Source: Anaerolineales bacterium (GTDB lineage: Bacteria; Chloroflexota; Anaerolineae; Anaerolineales; UBA11579). From it: 42,956 nucleotides of DNA. The DNA is taken from contig JAFGRA010000214.1 in the NCBI GenBank assembly GCA_016935415.1, forward strand, positions 1 through 42,956, in the 5' to 3' direction. Made by a program: the position numbers and the translations under genes. Below, one piece after another: positions 12,005 to 19,814 of the stretch; the first letter of the stretch is position 1; each line of letters begins with the position of its first letter. The notes beneath the pieces were generated by a model that searched no databases, was not told the origin of the DNA, and saw nothing but the letters and a program-made list of their open reading frames with translations.

Positions 12005-12640
12005 TTAATTCATCAGGCTTTTTGCCAGGGATGCGGCCTGGCTGGCATCAGCAGCGTACCCATCCGCGCCGATCTCGGTGGCATATTCTGTGGTTACGGG
12101 CGCGCCGCCAATCAGCACTTTGACCTGCTCTCGCAGACCGGCTTCCTGTAGCTGGGTGATCACGGCTTGCATGTTCGGCATGGTGGTGGTGAGCAGCGCT
12201 GAGAGGGCGAGGATGTGGACCTGGTTGTCTTTTACAGCCTGGATGAAATTGTCGGCAGGGACATCAACGCCTAGATCGTAGATTTCGAACCCGGCACCTT
12301 CCATCATCATGGCGACCAGGTTCTTCCCGATGTCGTGCAGGTCGCCCTGTACCGTGCCAATCGCGACTTTGCCGAGCGGTTCTACCCCGCTTTCGACCAG
12401 CATGGGCTTAATGATCTCCAGACCCGCTTGCATGGCGCGGGCTGCGATCAGCATTTCGGGGACGAAATATTCGCCTTCTTCGAACAGACGACCGACCTCA
12501 CCCATAGCGGGGATTAGGCCTTGTTTGAGGATCGCTTCAGACTCAACGCCAGAATCGACGGCGGCTTGCACGGTTTCTTTTACCGCGCCCATGTCTCCTG
12601 CTAATACGTTGTCAAAAACTTTTTGTAAAGCGGCATCCAT
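12005..12640 (-). CDS. Corrinoid (B12-binding) methyltransferase carrier protein, MtaC/MtbC family
   Basis: A 211-residue methyl-carrier protein. Residues 1-85 form the helical cap domain ('F..GEYFVPEML.AA.AM' is typical). Residues 90-211 form the Rossmann-like cobalamin-binding domain with D100-x-H102-x-x-G105, the histidine being the lower cobalt ligand, then SALLTTTM and GGAPVT plus GADGYAADA, which line the nucleotide tail. In known systems the cobalt is methylated by a substrate-specific methyltransferase and demethylated by a URO-D-type one. ATG 12640 starts 3 bp after the URO-D-like gene, with GAGGTGT overlapping that gene's stop. No reductive activase (RamA/RACE) and no MttB-family gene is in the window, so those would have to be supplied elsewhere. 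Confidence 0.93.
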   Translation of the reverse strand: MDAALQKVFDNVLAGDMGAVKETVQAAVDSGVESEAILKQGLIPAMGEVGRLFEEGEYFVPEMLIAARAMQAGLEIIKPMLVESGVEPLGKVAIGTVQGDLHDIGKNLVAMMMEGAGFEIYDLGVDVPADNFIQAVKDNQVHILALSALLTTTMPNMQAVITQLQEAGLREQVKVLIGGAPVTTEYATEIGADGYAADASQAASLAKSLMN

Positions 12641-12643
12641 TTT

Positions 12644-13936
12644 TTACACCTCGAATGAGTCTAATTTAAGTGGGTATTGGCGATAGTCTTGTACAGCTTT
12701 GTAAAGTGCCTTTAAATTTTCACAAGGCACGCGGGCCTGGACGTTATGGCTGGGGTTGAAGATAAAACCACCACCTGCTCCAAATGTCAACATGCGTTCG
12801 TGGACTTCTTCCCGGACTTCAGCGGGCGTGCCGAAGGGCAGTGTCTTTTGCGTGTCCACGCCACCGCCCCAGAACACGACTTGCTCACCGAATTGCGCTT
12901 TTAGTGTGGCCGGATCCATCTCGGCGGCGGATGTCTGCACCGGGTTGAGGATGTCAAAACCAGCAGCGAGGATATCGGGAAGTAATTTGAAAATCGAACC
13001 GCAGGAGTGGATGAATGTTTTCCAGGTAGTGTTTTCGTGTACCCAATCATTTAGTTGTTTGTGATAGGGTTTGAATAACTCGCGATAAGCTTTTGGCGAA
13101 ATAAATGGGCCGTTCTGGGCGCCGAAATCCGTGCCGGTCAGGAAGACAACTGTAATGCGCTCGCCGACGACTGCATGGATGCGGGCCAGATTTTCCAGGG
13201 CGATTTCACACTGGCGGTCGAAGATGGCATGTACATAATCTTTACGCAGCACGGTGCTCATGTACCATTCTTCTACATCGCGGATGCCGCGCGGGTCCTT
13301 GAGCCAGGTGGCCGGGACCAAGGCTATATCGCCAAATGCGGTCCCACCAAAATTGGCTAGAATAGCTTTGTCGGTATTTTCATAAAGCCGTTTGGCTTCC
13401 ACTTCGAAATGTTTCAGGTCTGCTGCAGAGATCGGCTCAAATTCTTCCAGGTTGTCGGCGGGATCGAGTTTGTCTTCTTCAATCGGCGGCTGCCGGATGA
13501 TGGCATCGAAATAAAAACCCCCAGCAGGCATACGGCCACTAGGGGGTACAGTGCGGTCTCCTTCGGGGTACATCAGCAGATCGCCATTAGCTTCAATTTC
13601 GGTGTTGAAATCCCCTGGTACCAGCACAGGCGTGCCATCAAAAGTTTGCCATGGTTTCCAGTTTTCATTCCGATAGCCAAACATGGTTGTGGGGCTGGCA
13701 ATTGAAACCACATCAACTCCAAGCACTTCGATCAGATCATCCTTGATCTCACCCAACATCTGATAGGGTTCGATCACTTTCACCGGTGTACCTGGTGTGT
13801 CCAAACCCAGCGCCTGGCGTAACAGGTAGACAGAGCTAACATGCATTCCAGTGGTGTAGCTGCCCCCTAAATCCAATGGAACGCGATCTGATTCCTTGTG
13901 GCTTAAGGATAATTGAACTCGCTCTCTCGAATTCAC
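12644..13936 (-). CDS. URO-D/MtaA-superfamily methyltransferase, HxCG type (first operon gene)
   Basis: A 430-residue protein and the most methyltransferase-like of the three. It carries H310-x-C312-G, the zinc-ligand pattern of MtaA/MtbA, followed by DILNPVQTSA, 'FWGGGVDTQ..LPFGTP' and 'NPSHNVQ..VP'. C405 could be the third Zn ligand seen in family members. Expected reaction: methyl transfer between the neighbouring corrinoid protein and a thiol or folate acceptor, or from a methylated substrate. GTG 13936 is the only plausible start; its ribosome site is weak. It is the promoter-proximal gene of the minus-strand operon and is divergent from the response regulator gene at 14146. Confidence 0.87.
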   Translation of the reverse strand: MNSRERVQLSLSHKESDRVPLDLGGSYTTGMHVSSVYLLRQALGLDTPGTPVKVIEPYQMLGEIKDDLIEVLGVDVVSIASPTTMFGYRNENWKPWQTFDGTPVLVPGDFNTEIEANGDLLMYPEGDRTVPPSGRMPAGGFYFDAIIRQPPIEEDKLDPADNLEEFEPISAADLKHFEVEAKRLYENTDKAILANFGGTAFGDIALVPATWLKDPRGIRDVEEWYMSTVLRKDYVHAIFDRQCEIALENLARIHAVVGERITVVFLTGTDFGAQNGPFISPKAYRELFKPYHKQLNDWVHENTTWKTFIHSCGSIFKLLPDILAAGFDILNPVQTSAAEMDPATLKAQFGEQVVFWGGGVDTQKTLPFGTPAEVREEVHERMLTFGAGGGFIFNPSHNVQARVPCENLKALYKAVQDYRQYPLKLDSFEV

Positions 13937-13956
13937 GCGTCTTTTTCTCGCTTATT

Positions 13957-13970
13957 TACGGGTTCCCGTA
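13957..13970. promoter_or_regulatory. Palindrome upstream of the corrinoid/ABC operon (possible operator)
   Basis: TACGGG-TT-CCCGTA, a perfect 6-2-6 palindrome 21 bp before the GTG start of the operon. A candidate -10 (TATTAT, minus strand, 14019-14014) lies upstream, so the palindrome would fall in the leader, where a LacI/GntR-like repressor could block transcription. No regulator gene of that type is adjacent. Confidence 0.4.
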
Positions 13971-14105
13971 TAGAAATGGGGAGATGTTACATTTTTGTGC
14001 TTCTCTATATAATATAATAATAGCAATAGAATTTAAATGTATAAGGCTAAACAAGGACATTAATAGGACGTAAAGCGGACAGATTTTTTGTTAGAATAAA
14101 ATACA

Positions 14106-14111
14106 TATAAT
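14106..14111 (+). promoter_or_regulatory. Candidate -10 box for the response regulator gene
   Basis: TATAAT lies 34 nt before the TTG start at 14146. No good -35 is visible (only a T-run at 14084-14089). GAGG at 14137-14140 is the ribosome site. Confidence 0.45.
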
Positions 14112-14145
14112 AGTATACAATTAGTGCGCACCGAGCGAGGTTAAT

Positions 14146-15384
14146 TTGGATTCATTTACGCGTGAAGACTTTCTAGAAAATTTACGGAGCGCTTTGAAGC
14201 ATTTATATAATGCTGAATCTTTACGGAATAATCCATTAGCAGAATATTTTGAGATTGGGGATCAATTTGATACTGCTAACCGGTTGCGCAAAATTCTCAC
14301 GGATGGCATTGAAAAGCTAAAACCGCAAGATGATGAACCGGATAGTTCACGTGCCTGGCGGGTCCACGATTCGCTGTTTTGCTGTTATGTACAGCAGTTG
14401 AACCAACAGATCGTCGCTGACCAATTATGTATCAGCCCGCGGCAGTTGCGCCGGGAACAGCGCCTGGCGTTGGAAGCGTTGACGGACTTATTGGTACGGC
14501 AGGTGCAACAAAATCCTCAGAAAGCTTCTCATGTAGAAATAACCAGTTGGGATAAGGAATTGGATTGGGTGCAGGAACAACTCCCCGATGAGCCGACATT
14601 GCTCGACCAGGAATTGCAAACGGTCAAAGAGTTGACCGCTCCATTGGCGAAAAAGGAAAACGTTTCTCTGGAAATCGAAATGTCGAACCTCTTACGCCCC
14701 CTGGCAATCCACCCGGTGGTCTTGAATCAGATCCTGGTCAATCTGGTCAACGCCGCTATCAAGCAGTCATTGGGGGGACAGATCCGGCTAACGACTATGG
14801 CAACGGAATGTGGGGCTTTGGTTGCGGTTGGCACAACTGGTCTCCAGGAATCAAAAAGATATTCAGCCGTAGAGGAGATACCTGATATTCAAGTGGCGCG
14901 AGAGTTGGCCAAACTCAGCCGGGTGGAAATCACCTTTGACGAGATGGCCAACCAGCACTTCGCCGTAAAATTACTGATCCCCTGGCGGGAGCAATTCCCA
15001 GTATTGGTTGTTGACGATAACATGGATACCTTGCAGTTGTTCGAACGGTATGTTTCGGGCAGCCGCTACCGCTTGATCGTTACTCGGGATGCTGAGGAAG
15101 TCCTCGATCTGGTGGGAAAAGATCCGCCCTTGTTGATCGTGTTGGATATTATGATGCCCAAGACCAACGGCTGGAAGGTATTGGGTATGCTCAAGCAGCA
15201 CCCGCTTACGCAGGAAATCCCAGTAATGATTTGCACGATCTTGCCGCAGGAAGAACTGGCGTTTTCGCTTGGAGCGGAGGCGTTCGTGAATAAACCGATC
15301 AGCCGCCAGGTTTTTCTGGGGAAGCTGGACGAACTGGCTCAGTTGATGGGGAAAGGACTGAACCTAGAGTCTGGATGCAATTGA
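14146..15384 (+). CDS. Response regulator with degenerate kinase-like ATPase module
   Basis: A 412-residue protein. Residues ~60-125 look like a helical, HTH-like region (ADQLCISPRQLRREQR). Residues ~165-280 resemble a histidine-kinase ATPase domain: an N-box-like NQILVNLVNAA is present but the DxGxG box is lost and no phospho-accepting histidine motif is visible. Residues 285-405 are a complete receiver domain with VVDD, LDIMMP (phospho-acceptor Asp), a conserved Thr in VMICT and Lys in NKP. TTG 14146 is supported by GAGG 5 nt upstream. It is divergent from the corrinoid operon and convergent with the hybrid kinase, overlapping it by 86 bp. Probably the kinase's partner, with the output unknown. 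Confidence 0.75.
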   Translation: MDSFTREDFLENLRSALKHLYNAESLRNNPLAEYFEIGDQFDTANRLRKILTDGIEKLKPQDDEPDSSRAWRVHDSLFCCYVQQLNQQIVADQLCISPRQLRREQRLALEALTDLLVRQVQQNPQKASHVEITSWDKELDWVQEQLPDEPTLLDQELQTVKELTAPLAKKENVSLEIEMSNLLRPLAIHPVVLNQILVNLVNAAIKQSLGGQIRLTTMATECGALVAVGTTGLQESKRYSAVEEIPDIQVARELAKLSRVEITFDEMANQHFAVKLLIPWREQFPVLVVDDNMDTLQLFERYVSGSRYRLIVTRDAEEVLDLVGKDPPLLIVLDIMMPKTNGWKVLGMLKQHPLTQEIPVMICTILPQEELAFSLGAEAFVNKPISRQVFLGKLDELAQLMGKGLNLESGCN

Positions 15385-17560
15385 TCAGGTCGTTGAGGGA
15401 AAGTCCATCCCGGCGCGTGACCCGGATTTCATCACTGACAATGGCATCACCAATCGGGTTGATCGAAGAGATTACCATAACGGGGATATCCCGAATCGTA
15501 TCATCCAAACTTTTTTCGCGTAATAGTTGAAACCCGTCCAGGTCGGGCATAATTAGGTCGAGCAAGACCACATCAGGTTGGCGCTTGCGCATCAGGTTCA
15601 AGGCGCGCTTCCCGTTGGATGCTTGCAGGATGCGGTAATTGTCGTCGGTCGATGAAAGCATGCGGGTGAATAACTGCAAAATTTCGGTCGAATCGTCCAC
15701 CAACAAGATGCGCTTGACATCGATATCCAGTCTCTTGATCGCATTCAGAATTTCTTGCTGTCCGACAGGTTTTAATAGATATTCGACCACCCCCAGTTCC
15801 TGGGCAACCTTTTCCCGCCCTGGGATCCAACACGAAATCACCGGGGTATCCATTGGGATCGTAGAGAGTTCTTCTTCAATCTTCTCTTGCTCGCGTTTGG
15901 TTGTGGGGTTAAGAATCAGCGCTTGTGCAGGAGAACGATATAACTCTTGCACGGCTTCGGAAAAATCATTTTTAGCGACCACTTCGGCCCGATCCAGATA
16001 TCTGCGAAGCAAACGTTCCAAGATAACGTCGTCTTCGTAGAGCACGAAGCGGTTTAGGATCTCTTCTTCCGGCAGATTTGCGGTTCGCAGGCGGGGTTCA
16101 TATTGCTCATAAGGGTTGAAGTACCGGCGGGCGTTATCTTGGGGGCCTTCAGCGAATTGCAGATTGAGTTGCACGGGCAAGCTGAAGAAAAAAGTTGTGC
16201 CTGTCCCGAGTTCACTTTCCAGCCACATCCTGCCATCGTGCATCTCGACGAACTGTTTGCTGATCGTCAACCCCAGGCCGCTGCCACCACGGTGATTGCG
16301 GTAGATGCTTTCGATCTGGTGGAATGGTTGGAAGATATTCTTCTGGTCATCCAGTGAAATACCTGGGCCGGTATCGGTGACGCTGATTATGGTTTCTTCG
16401 CCATCTAACCACACTTTTATCAGCACACCGCCCTGGTCGGTAAAGCGCCCGGCGTTCCCCAGCAGGTTGATGATGACCTGGCGGATGCGTGTGCTGTCAC
16501 AGAAAATGGGAGGGATATCGGCGGTGATCTCCGTTTTCAGGTATAGTTCTTTAGAGTCAAAAAGGGCGCGTACAGCTTCCGTGGCTTCGTAGATGATTTC
16601 GGTGATCGAGGTCCATTCTTTGGTGATTGCCATGCGCCGGGCTTCGATCTGGCTCAAATCTAGGACGTCGTCGACCAACTTGGCGAGGTGCTGGCTGTTG
16701 CGGTAAATGGCGGCGATGTCGGCCAGTAGGGTGTCGGGGATGTCGCGGCCGTAGACGTGGGGGGAATTCATGATCGTGTCACTGAATCCAATGATCATGT
16801 TCAAGGGAGTGCGCAGTTCGTGGCTGACGTTGGCGACGAATTCTTCTTTTATGCGGCGGGCTTCTTCAGCAACCTGCTGCATGGCAGCCAACCTTTCGGT
16901 CAGGCGGGCCAGTTCCTTGTTTGCCAGCACGAGGTCTGCTTGGGTGTTGAGAAATTCCAGGCGCTGGGCGCGCAGGGTTTGCAATTCCTGGTCGGCACGC
17001 TGGTAATTGGTCACCGACCATTCATTCAAGGTTAGCAGGGAATCCGACAGCGACCAGATGATAACCAGCATGGCCGAAGACGAAATCGTGAACATCATCG
17101 TTACCGGGTTTTTCAGGTTAGGGATCATCCACTGATCTGGTGCGAGCCACACAGTCAACAGAATGATAGCCTGGAGGGCGATGGCACCGCTCCAACCGAT
17201 CGTGACGACGGCGAAGATTGGCAGTAGAAAATATAGATAGGCGATTTCAGGAAGCTGCAGCAGGTAGATCGCCAACGTAATACCGCAGAAAATACCGAAC
17301 AGCCAGGTGAAGTAGGCGGTTTGCAAATGATTGGCGATCAGGCGATTGGCCAGCAGGGAAGATGCTGCAACCACCATGACGACCAGTGTGATCTGGGGGA
17401 CGACAATCCATAGGTCGGTAACGTTTGCGGTTAGATACCAGAGCAAACAGATGATCAGGGTGGTGTAGATTAGGGCACGCGATTTAGTTTCGATGATCTG
17501 CTGACTGACGTCTGCATATACAGGATTGATATTTTCTGAGGTTTCGACGACATTCCACAT
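15299..17560 (-). CDS. Membrane hybrid histidine kinase with pseudo-receiver and receiver
   Basis: A 753-residue sensor kinase. Residues ~25-185 hold six or so membrane helices with little extracytoplasmic sequence, so it may sense a membrane signal. A coiled coil follows. The HisKA domain has its histidine in ANVSHELRTPL, and the HATPase domain has its N-box (NLLGNA), DTGPG and GGSGLGL. Then comes a degenerate receiver (DD changed to ED, acceptor Asp replaced in LILNPT, Lys kept in LLKP) and a second receiver with LLVDD and LLDLIMP, but no clear conserved Lys near its end. ATG 17560 is preferred: AGGAG lies upstream, and the longer frame (to 17725) would start upstream of the promoter at 17618-17645. 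Confidence 0.85.
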   Translation of the reverse strand: MWNVVETSENINPVYADVSQQIIETKSRALIYTTLIICLLWYLTANVTDLWIVVPQITLVVMVVAASSLLANRLIANHLQTAYFTWLFGIFCGITLAIYLLQLPEIAYLYFLLPIFAVVTIGWSGAIALQAIILLTVWLAPDQWMIPNLKNPVTMMFTISSSAMLVIIWSLSDSLLTLNEWSVTNYQRADQELQTLRAQRLEFLNTQADLVLANKELARLTERLAAMQQVAEEARRIKEEFVANVSHELRTPLNMIIGFSDTIMNSPHVYGRDIPDTLLADIAAIYRNSQHLAKLVDDVLDLSQIEARRMAITKEWTSITEIIYEATEAVRALFDSKELYLKTEITADIPPIFCDSTRIRQVIINLLGNAGRFTDQGGVLIKVWLDGEETIISVTDTGPGISLDDQKNIFQPFHQIESIYRNHRGGSGLGLTISKQFVEMHDGRMWLESELGTGTTFFFSLPVQLNLQFAEGPQDNARRYFNPYEQYEPRLRTANLPEEEILNRFVLYEDDVILERLLRRYLDRAEVVAKNDFSEAVQELYRSPAQALILNPTTKREQEKIEEELSTIPMDTPVISCWIPGREKVAQELGVVEYLLKPVGQQEILNAIKRLDIDVKRILLVDDSTEILQLFTRMLSSTDDNYRILQASNGKRALNLMRKRQPDVVLLDLIMPDLDGFQLLREKSLDDTIRDIPVMVISSINPIGDAIVSDEIRVTRRDGLSLNDLINCIQTLGSVLSPSTEPVRPASPEKPGG

Positions 17561-17617
17561 AGCAGTTATTGCTCCTGGAGGGTAATCATAAAGCTTATTT
17601 CGTGTGTTGCCTTCTAT

Positions 17618-17645
17618 TTTATACCTACAGCGCGTAGGGTGACAA
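17618..17645 (-). promoter_or_regulatory. Sigma-70-type promoter of the hybrid kinase
   Basis: On the minus strand, TTGTCA (17645-17640), a 16-nt spacer and TATAAA (17623-17618) lie about 58 nt before the ATG at 17560, giving a leader of ~50 nt. Confidence 0.6.
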
Positions 17646-17878
17646 TGTAAATCCGGCGCGCCAATCCTGCTTCGGATTGGAAGCAAGCATATCATGTTTT
17701 GATTAATGAAATGAGGCCACCTCAAGTGTTAGGGATGTTCTTAATCTATGGTCTATGAATTTAATGGAGACGGAAGAGAGAACCTTCAAGGCATTGTCCA
17801 AGCTTCTAGAGGAATAGGATATGTTTTGCGCAACTTCGCAGCATCACTTACATCTAGTACTGCCGTGAAAAAATAGTA

Positions 17879-17884
17879 TATAAT
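17879..17884 (+). promoter_or_regulatory. -10 box predicting a leaderless GroEL-like transcript
   Basis: A perfect TATAAT ends 6 nt before the ATG at 17891, and no ribosome site separates them. The expected transcription start therefore coincides with the start codon. No good -35 is visible. Confidence 0.55.
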
Positions 17885-17890
17885 GACGCC

Positions 17891-19543
17891 ATGCCTAAAT
17901 CAAAGACGAAATCCGTTGTTTTTCAACCATCGACCTACCGGGGTATGCAGCGGGGAATCAATAAAATCATTGCAGGTATTCGACCAACCTTAGGCCCGAC
18001 CGGGGGTGTTGTTGCCGTTGAGCAAGTGCTCAAAGATAAATTGCCAGAGATGCTGGATAATGGTGCGACGATTGCCCGCCGCGTAGTCGAGCTTCCGCAT
18101 CGTGATGAAGATGTGGGTGCGATGTATGTGCGCGAATTCCTATGGAACGTGCAGGAGCAGGTCGGGGATGGTACCGCCACGGCGGCAGTGCTTTTCCAGA
18201 AGATTTACAACGAAGGGCTGCGCTACCAAGCCGCGGGCGGCAACACCATGCGCCTGCGCAAATTTTTGGAAGAGGGCATGCGTGTCATCCTGGACGAGCT
18301 GGACGGGATGACCTTACAGGTCGAAGGCAAAGAACAACTGGCGCAAGTTGCCGAAACCGTCTGCCATGATGCGGAACTAGCCGCAATGTTGGGCGAGGTT
18401 TACGACATCATCGGCGCGTACGGCCGCCTGGAATTGCGTAAGGGACGCACGCATAGTATCCGGCGCGAATATCTGGAAGGCATCTATTGGGAAAAAGGTT
18501 TGCTCTCGCGCCGCATGATCCTGGATGGGGACGACGCCATGGTTAAGTTGGAGAACCCGGCCATCCTGATCACTGATCTGGCGGTTGAAGACCCGCGTGA
18601 ATTACTTCCGGCGATCACCGCGGCGGCCAAGGGTGGGGCCAAGTCGCTGGTGCTGGTGGTTGAAAAGCTATCAGAAGTGGCGATTGGCATGTTGTTGTCC
18701 AACAAAGATCCTAATAAATTCCGCGTGGTGGCTGTGCAGACCCCTGGAACGGGCAAGCAAGCTCAGATTGCCGCGCTGCAAGATATGGCGATCCTGACGG
18801 GGGGACGAGCGATTACGAAGGATGCCGGCGGTAAGATTAGCGCGGTCAAATTCGAGGATTTTGGCCATGCCCGGCGCATTACAGCTAACATGCGCGTCTT
18901 CCGCATCATGGGCGGTAAAGGCGATGCGCGCAAATTGCGTTCGCATGTTGCGGCGTTGCGCGAGGGCTACCAGAATGTTGCTGATCTGGAAGCACGCGAA
19001 CAACTGCGGGTGCGCATTTCTAAGCTATTGGGCGGCACAGCAACGATCTGGGTTGGCGGTCCGAGTGAATATTTCATTGAGCAGCGCAAGGAACTGGCCG
19101 AACATACCGCTGCGGCCGTACGCGGCGCTTTGATGGAAGGTGTGCTGCCGGGGGGCGGGGTGGCGCTTTACAATTGCAAAGCGGCCCTGGAAAACATTGC
19201 GCGCACAGAAGCGGACGTCGACCGGCGGGCGGCTTATCGCATGCTGAGCCAGGCGCTGGAAGAACCGATTCGCACGATCATTCGCAACGCGGGATTTGAT
19301 GACAGCGAAAAGCTGGCGGAAGTGCAGCTACACGAGCCGGGATATGGTTTCGATGTGTTCGCAGAGCAGGCCACGGATATGGCCACAGCCGGAATCGTCG
19401 ATGTGACTTCAGCGATAAGGGCAGCCGCCTTTTACGCCATTTCCAGCGCCGCGCTGGCGCTCACCGTCGATGTGCTGGTACATCGCGGCCGTCGTCAGGA
19501 GCAACCCGTCATCAAGACTTCCGGGATGCGTAAAAAGATATAA
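17891..19543 (+). CDS. Divergent GroEL/Hsp60-like chaperonin paralogue
   Basis: A 550-residue type I chaperonin relative (E. coli GroEL 548). The equatorial ATP-site motifs are present: TLGPTGG (33-39; GroEL has TLGPKGR), VGDGTATAA with the metal-binding D93 (GroEL D87), GVLPGGGVAL (417-426) and D504 (GroEL D495). Two catalytic residues differ: the position of D52 (KDG) reads N57 (DNG) and that of D398 reads H405, so ATP hydrolysis may be slow or altered. The C-terminus ends RKKI, not the GGM tail. No groES is adjacent. Probably not the housekeeping chaperonin; a specialised or regulatory ring is likely. The start is fixed by the TATAAT 6 nt upstream. Confidence 0.87.
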   Translation: MPKSKTKSVVFQPSTYRGMQRGINKIIAGIRPTLGPTGGVVAVEQVLKDKLPEMLDNGATIARRVVELPHRDEDVGAMYVREFLWNVQEQVGDGTATAAVLFQKIYNEGLRYQAAGGNTMRLRKFLEEGMRVILDELDGMTLQVEGKEQLAQVAETVCHDAELAAMLGEVYDIIGAYGRLELRKGRTHSIRREYLEGIYWEKGLLSRRMILDGDDAMVKLENPAILITDLAVEDPRELLPAITAAAKGGAKSLVLVVEKLSEVAIGMLLSNKDPNKFRVVAVQTPGTGKQAQIAALQDMAILTGGRAITKDAGGKISAVKFEDFGHARRITANMRVFRIMGGKGDARKLRSHVAALREGYQNVADLEAREQLRVRISKLLGGTATIWVGGPSEYFIEQRKELAEHTAAAVRGALMEGVLPGGGVALYNCKAALENIARTEADVDRRAAYRMLSQALEEPIRTIIRNAGFDDSEKLAEVQLHEPGYGFDVFAEQATDMATAGIVDVTSAIRAAAFYAISSAALALTVDVLVHRGRRQEQPVIKTSGMRKKI

Positions 19544-19562
19544 TTCATTTTCGCTAGCAGAT

Positions 19563-19594
19563 AAAAGCAGTCCAGCTAAACTGGGCTGCTTTTT
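19563..19594 (+). terminator. Terminator of the GroEL-like gene
   Basis: Arms 19563-19575 and 19581-19593 pair (13 bp with one G-T wobble), 5-nt loop, ending in a short T-run, 20 bp after the stop codon. Confidence 0.85.
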
Positions 19595-19683
19595 ACGTTT
19601 AAGCTTCGATAACAGATGTTTCTTATCCTGATTTTTGCAACCGAGCTGCATTTTCTACGTACTGTATAGTGAAAAGGATATTG

Positions 19684-19736
19684 GGTAAATGCCCGAAGGA
19701 TTTTGTAAAAGAAAAATACTTGCCAAGGCATTTACC
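19684..19736 (+). repeat. Long-range inverted repeat in the leader of the PspC gene
   Basis: GGTAAATGCC (19684-19693) is exactly complementary to GGCATTTACC (19727-19736), with 33 nt between the arms, and lies 80-130 nt before the PspC-protein start. It may be a pair of operator half-sites or a leader RNA fold. The rest of this 271-bp gap is AT-rich with no gene. Confidence 0.5.
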
Positions 19737-19814
19737 AAAGGAACTGACCGTTCATAGCCTTCAAAATAAGTCTAAATACATTCAGTCAGTTGCCTGAAAA
19801 GGAGTATATTAAAA

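Larger units (their letters stand above)
17561..17890. other. Divergent intergenic region, hybrid kinase / GroEL-like gene
   Basis: A 330-bp gap. It holds the kinase promoter on the left, a 7-bp hairpin (17661-17667 with 17674-17680, 6-nt loop), and the -10 box of the GroEL-like gene at the right end. The remaining AT-rich stretch (about 17690-17850) shows nothing recognisable. Confidence 0.7.

Noticed and set aside
12644-13936. Annotation as HemE (uroporphyrinogen decarboxylase)
   Set aside because: The HemE arginine-rich N-terminal signature is absent, the HxCG zinc motif and adjacent corrinoid gene point to the methyltransferase branch, and no heme genes are near.
17561-17725. Upstream extension of the hybrid kinase frame by 55 codons
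   Set aside because: The extension has no ribosome site, and a TTGTCA-N16-TATAAA promoter lies inside it, so the message starts downstream of it.
17891-19543. Annotation as the housekeeping GroEL
   Set aside because: No groES neighbour, no GGM tail, and substitutions at two catalytic positions make a divergent paralogue more likely.
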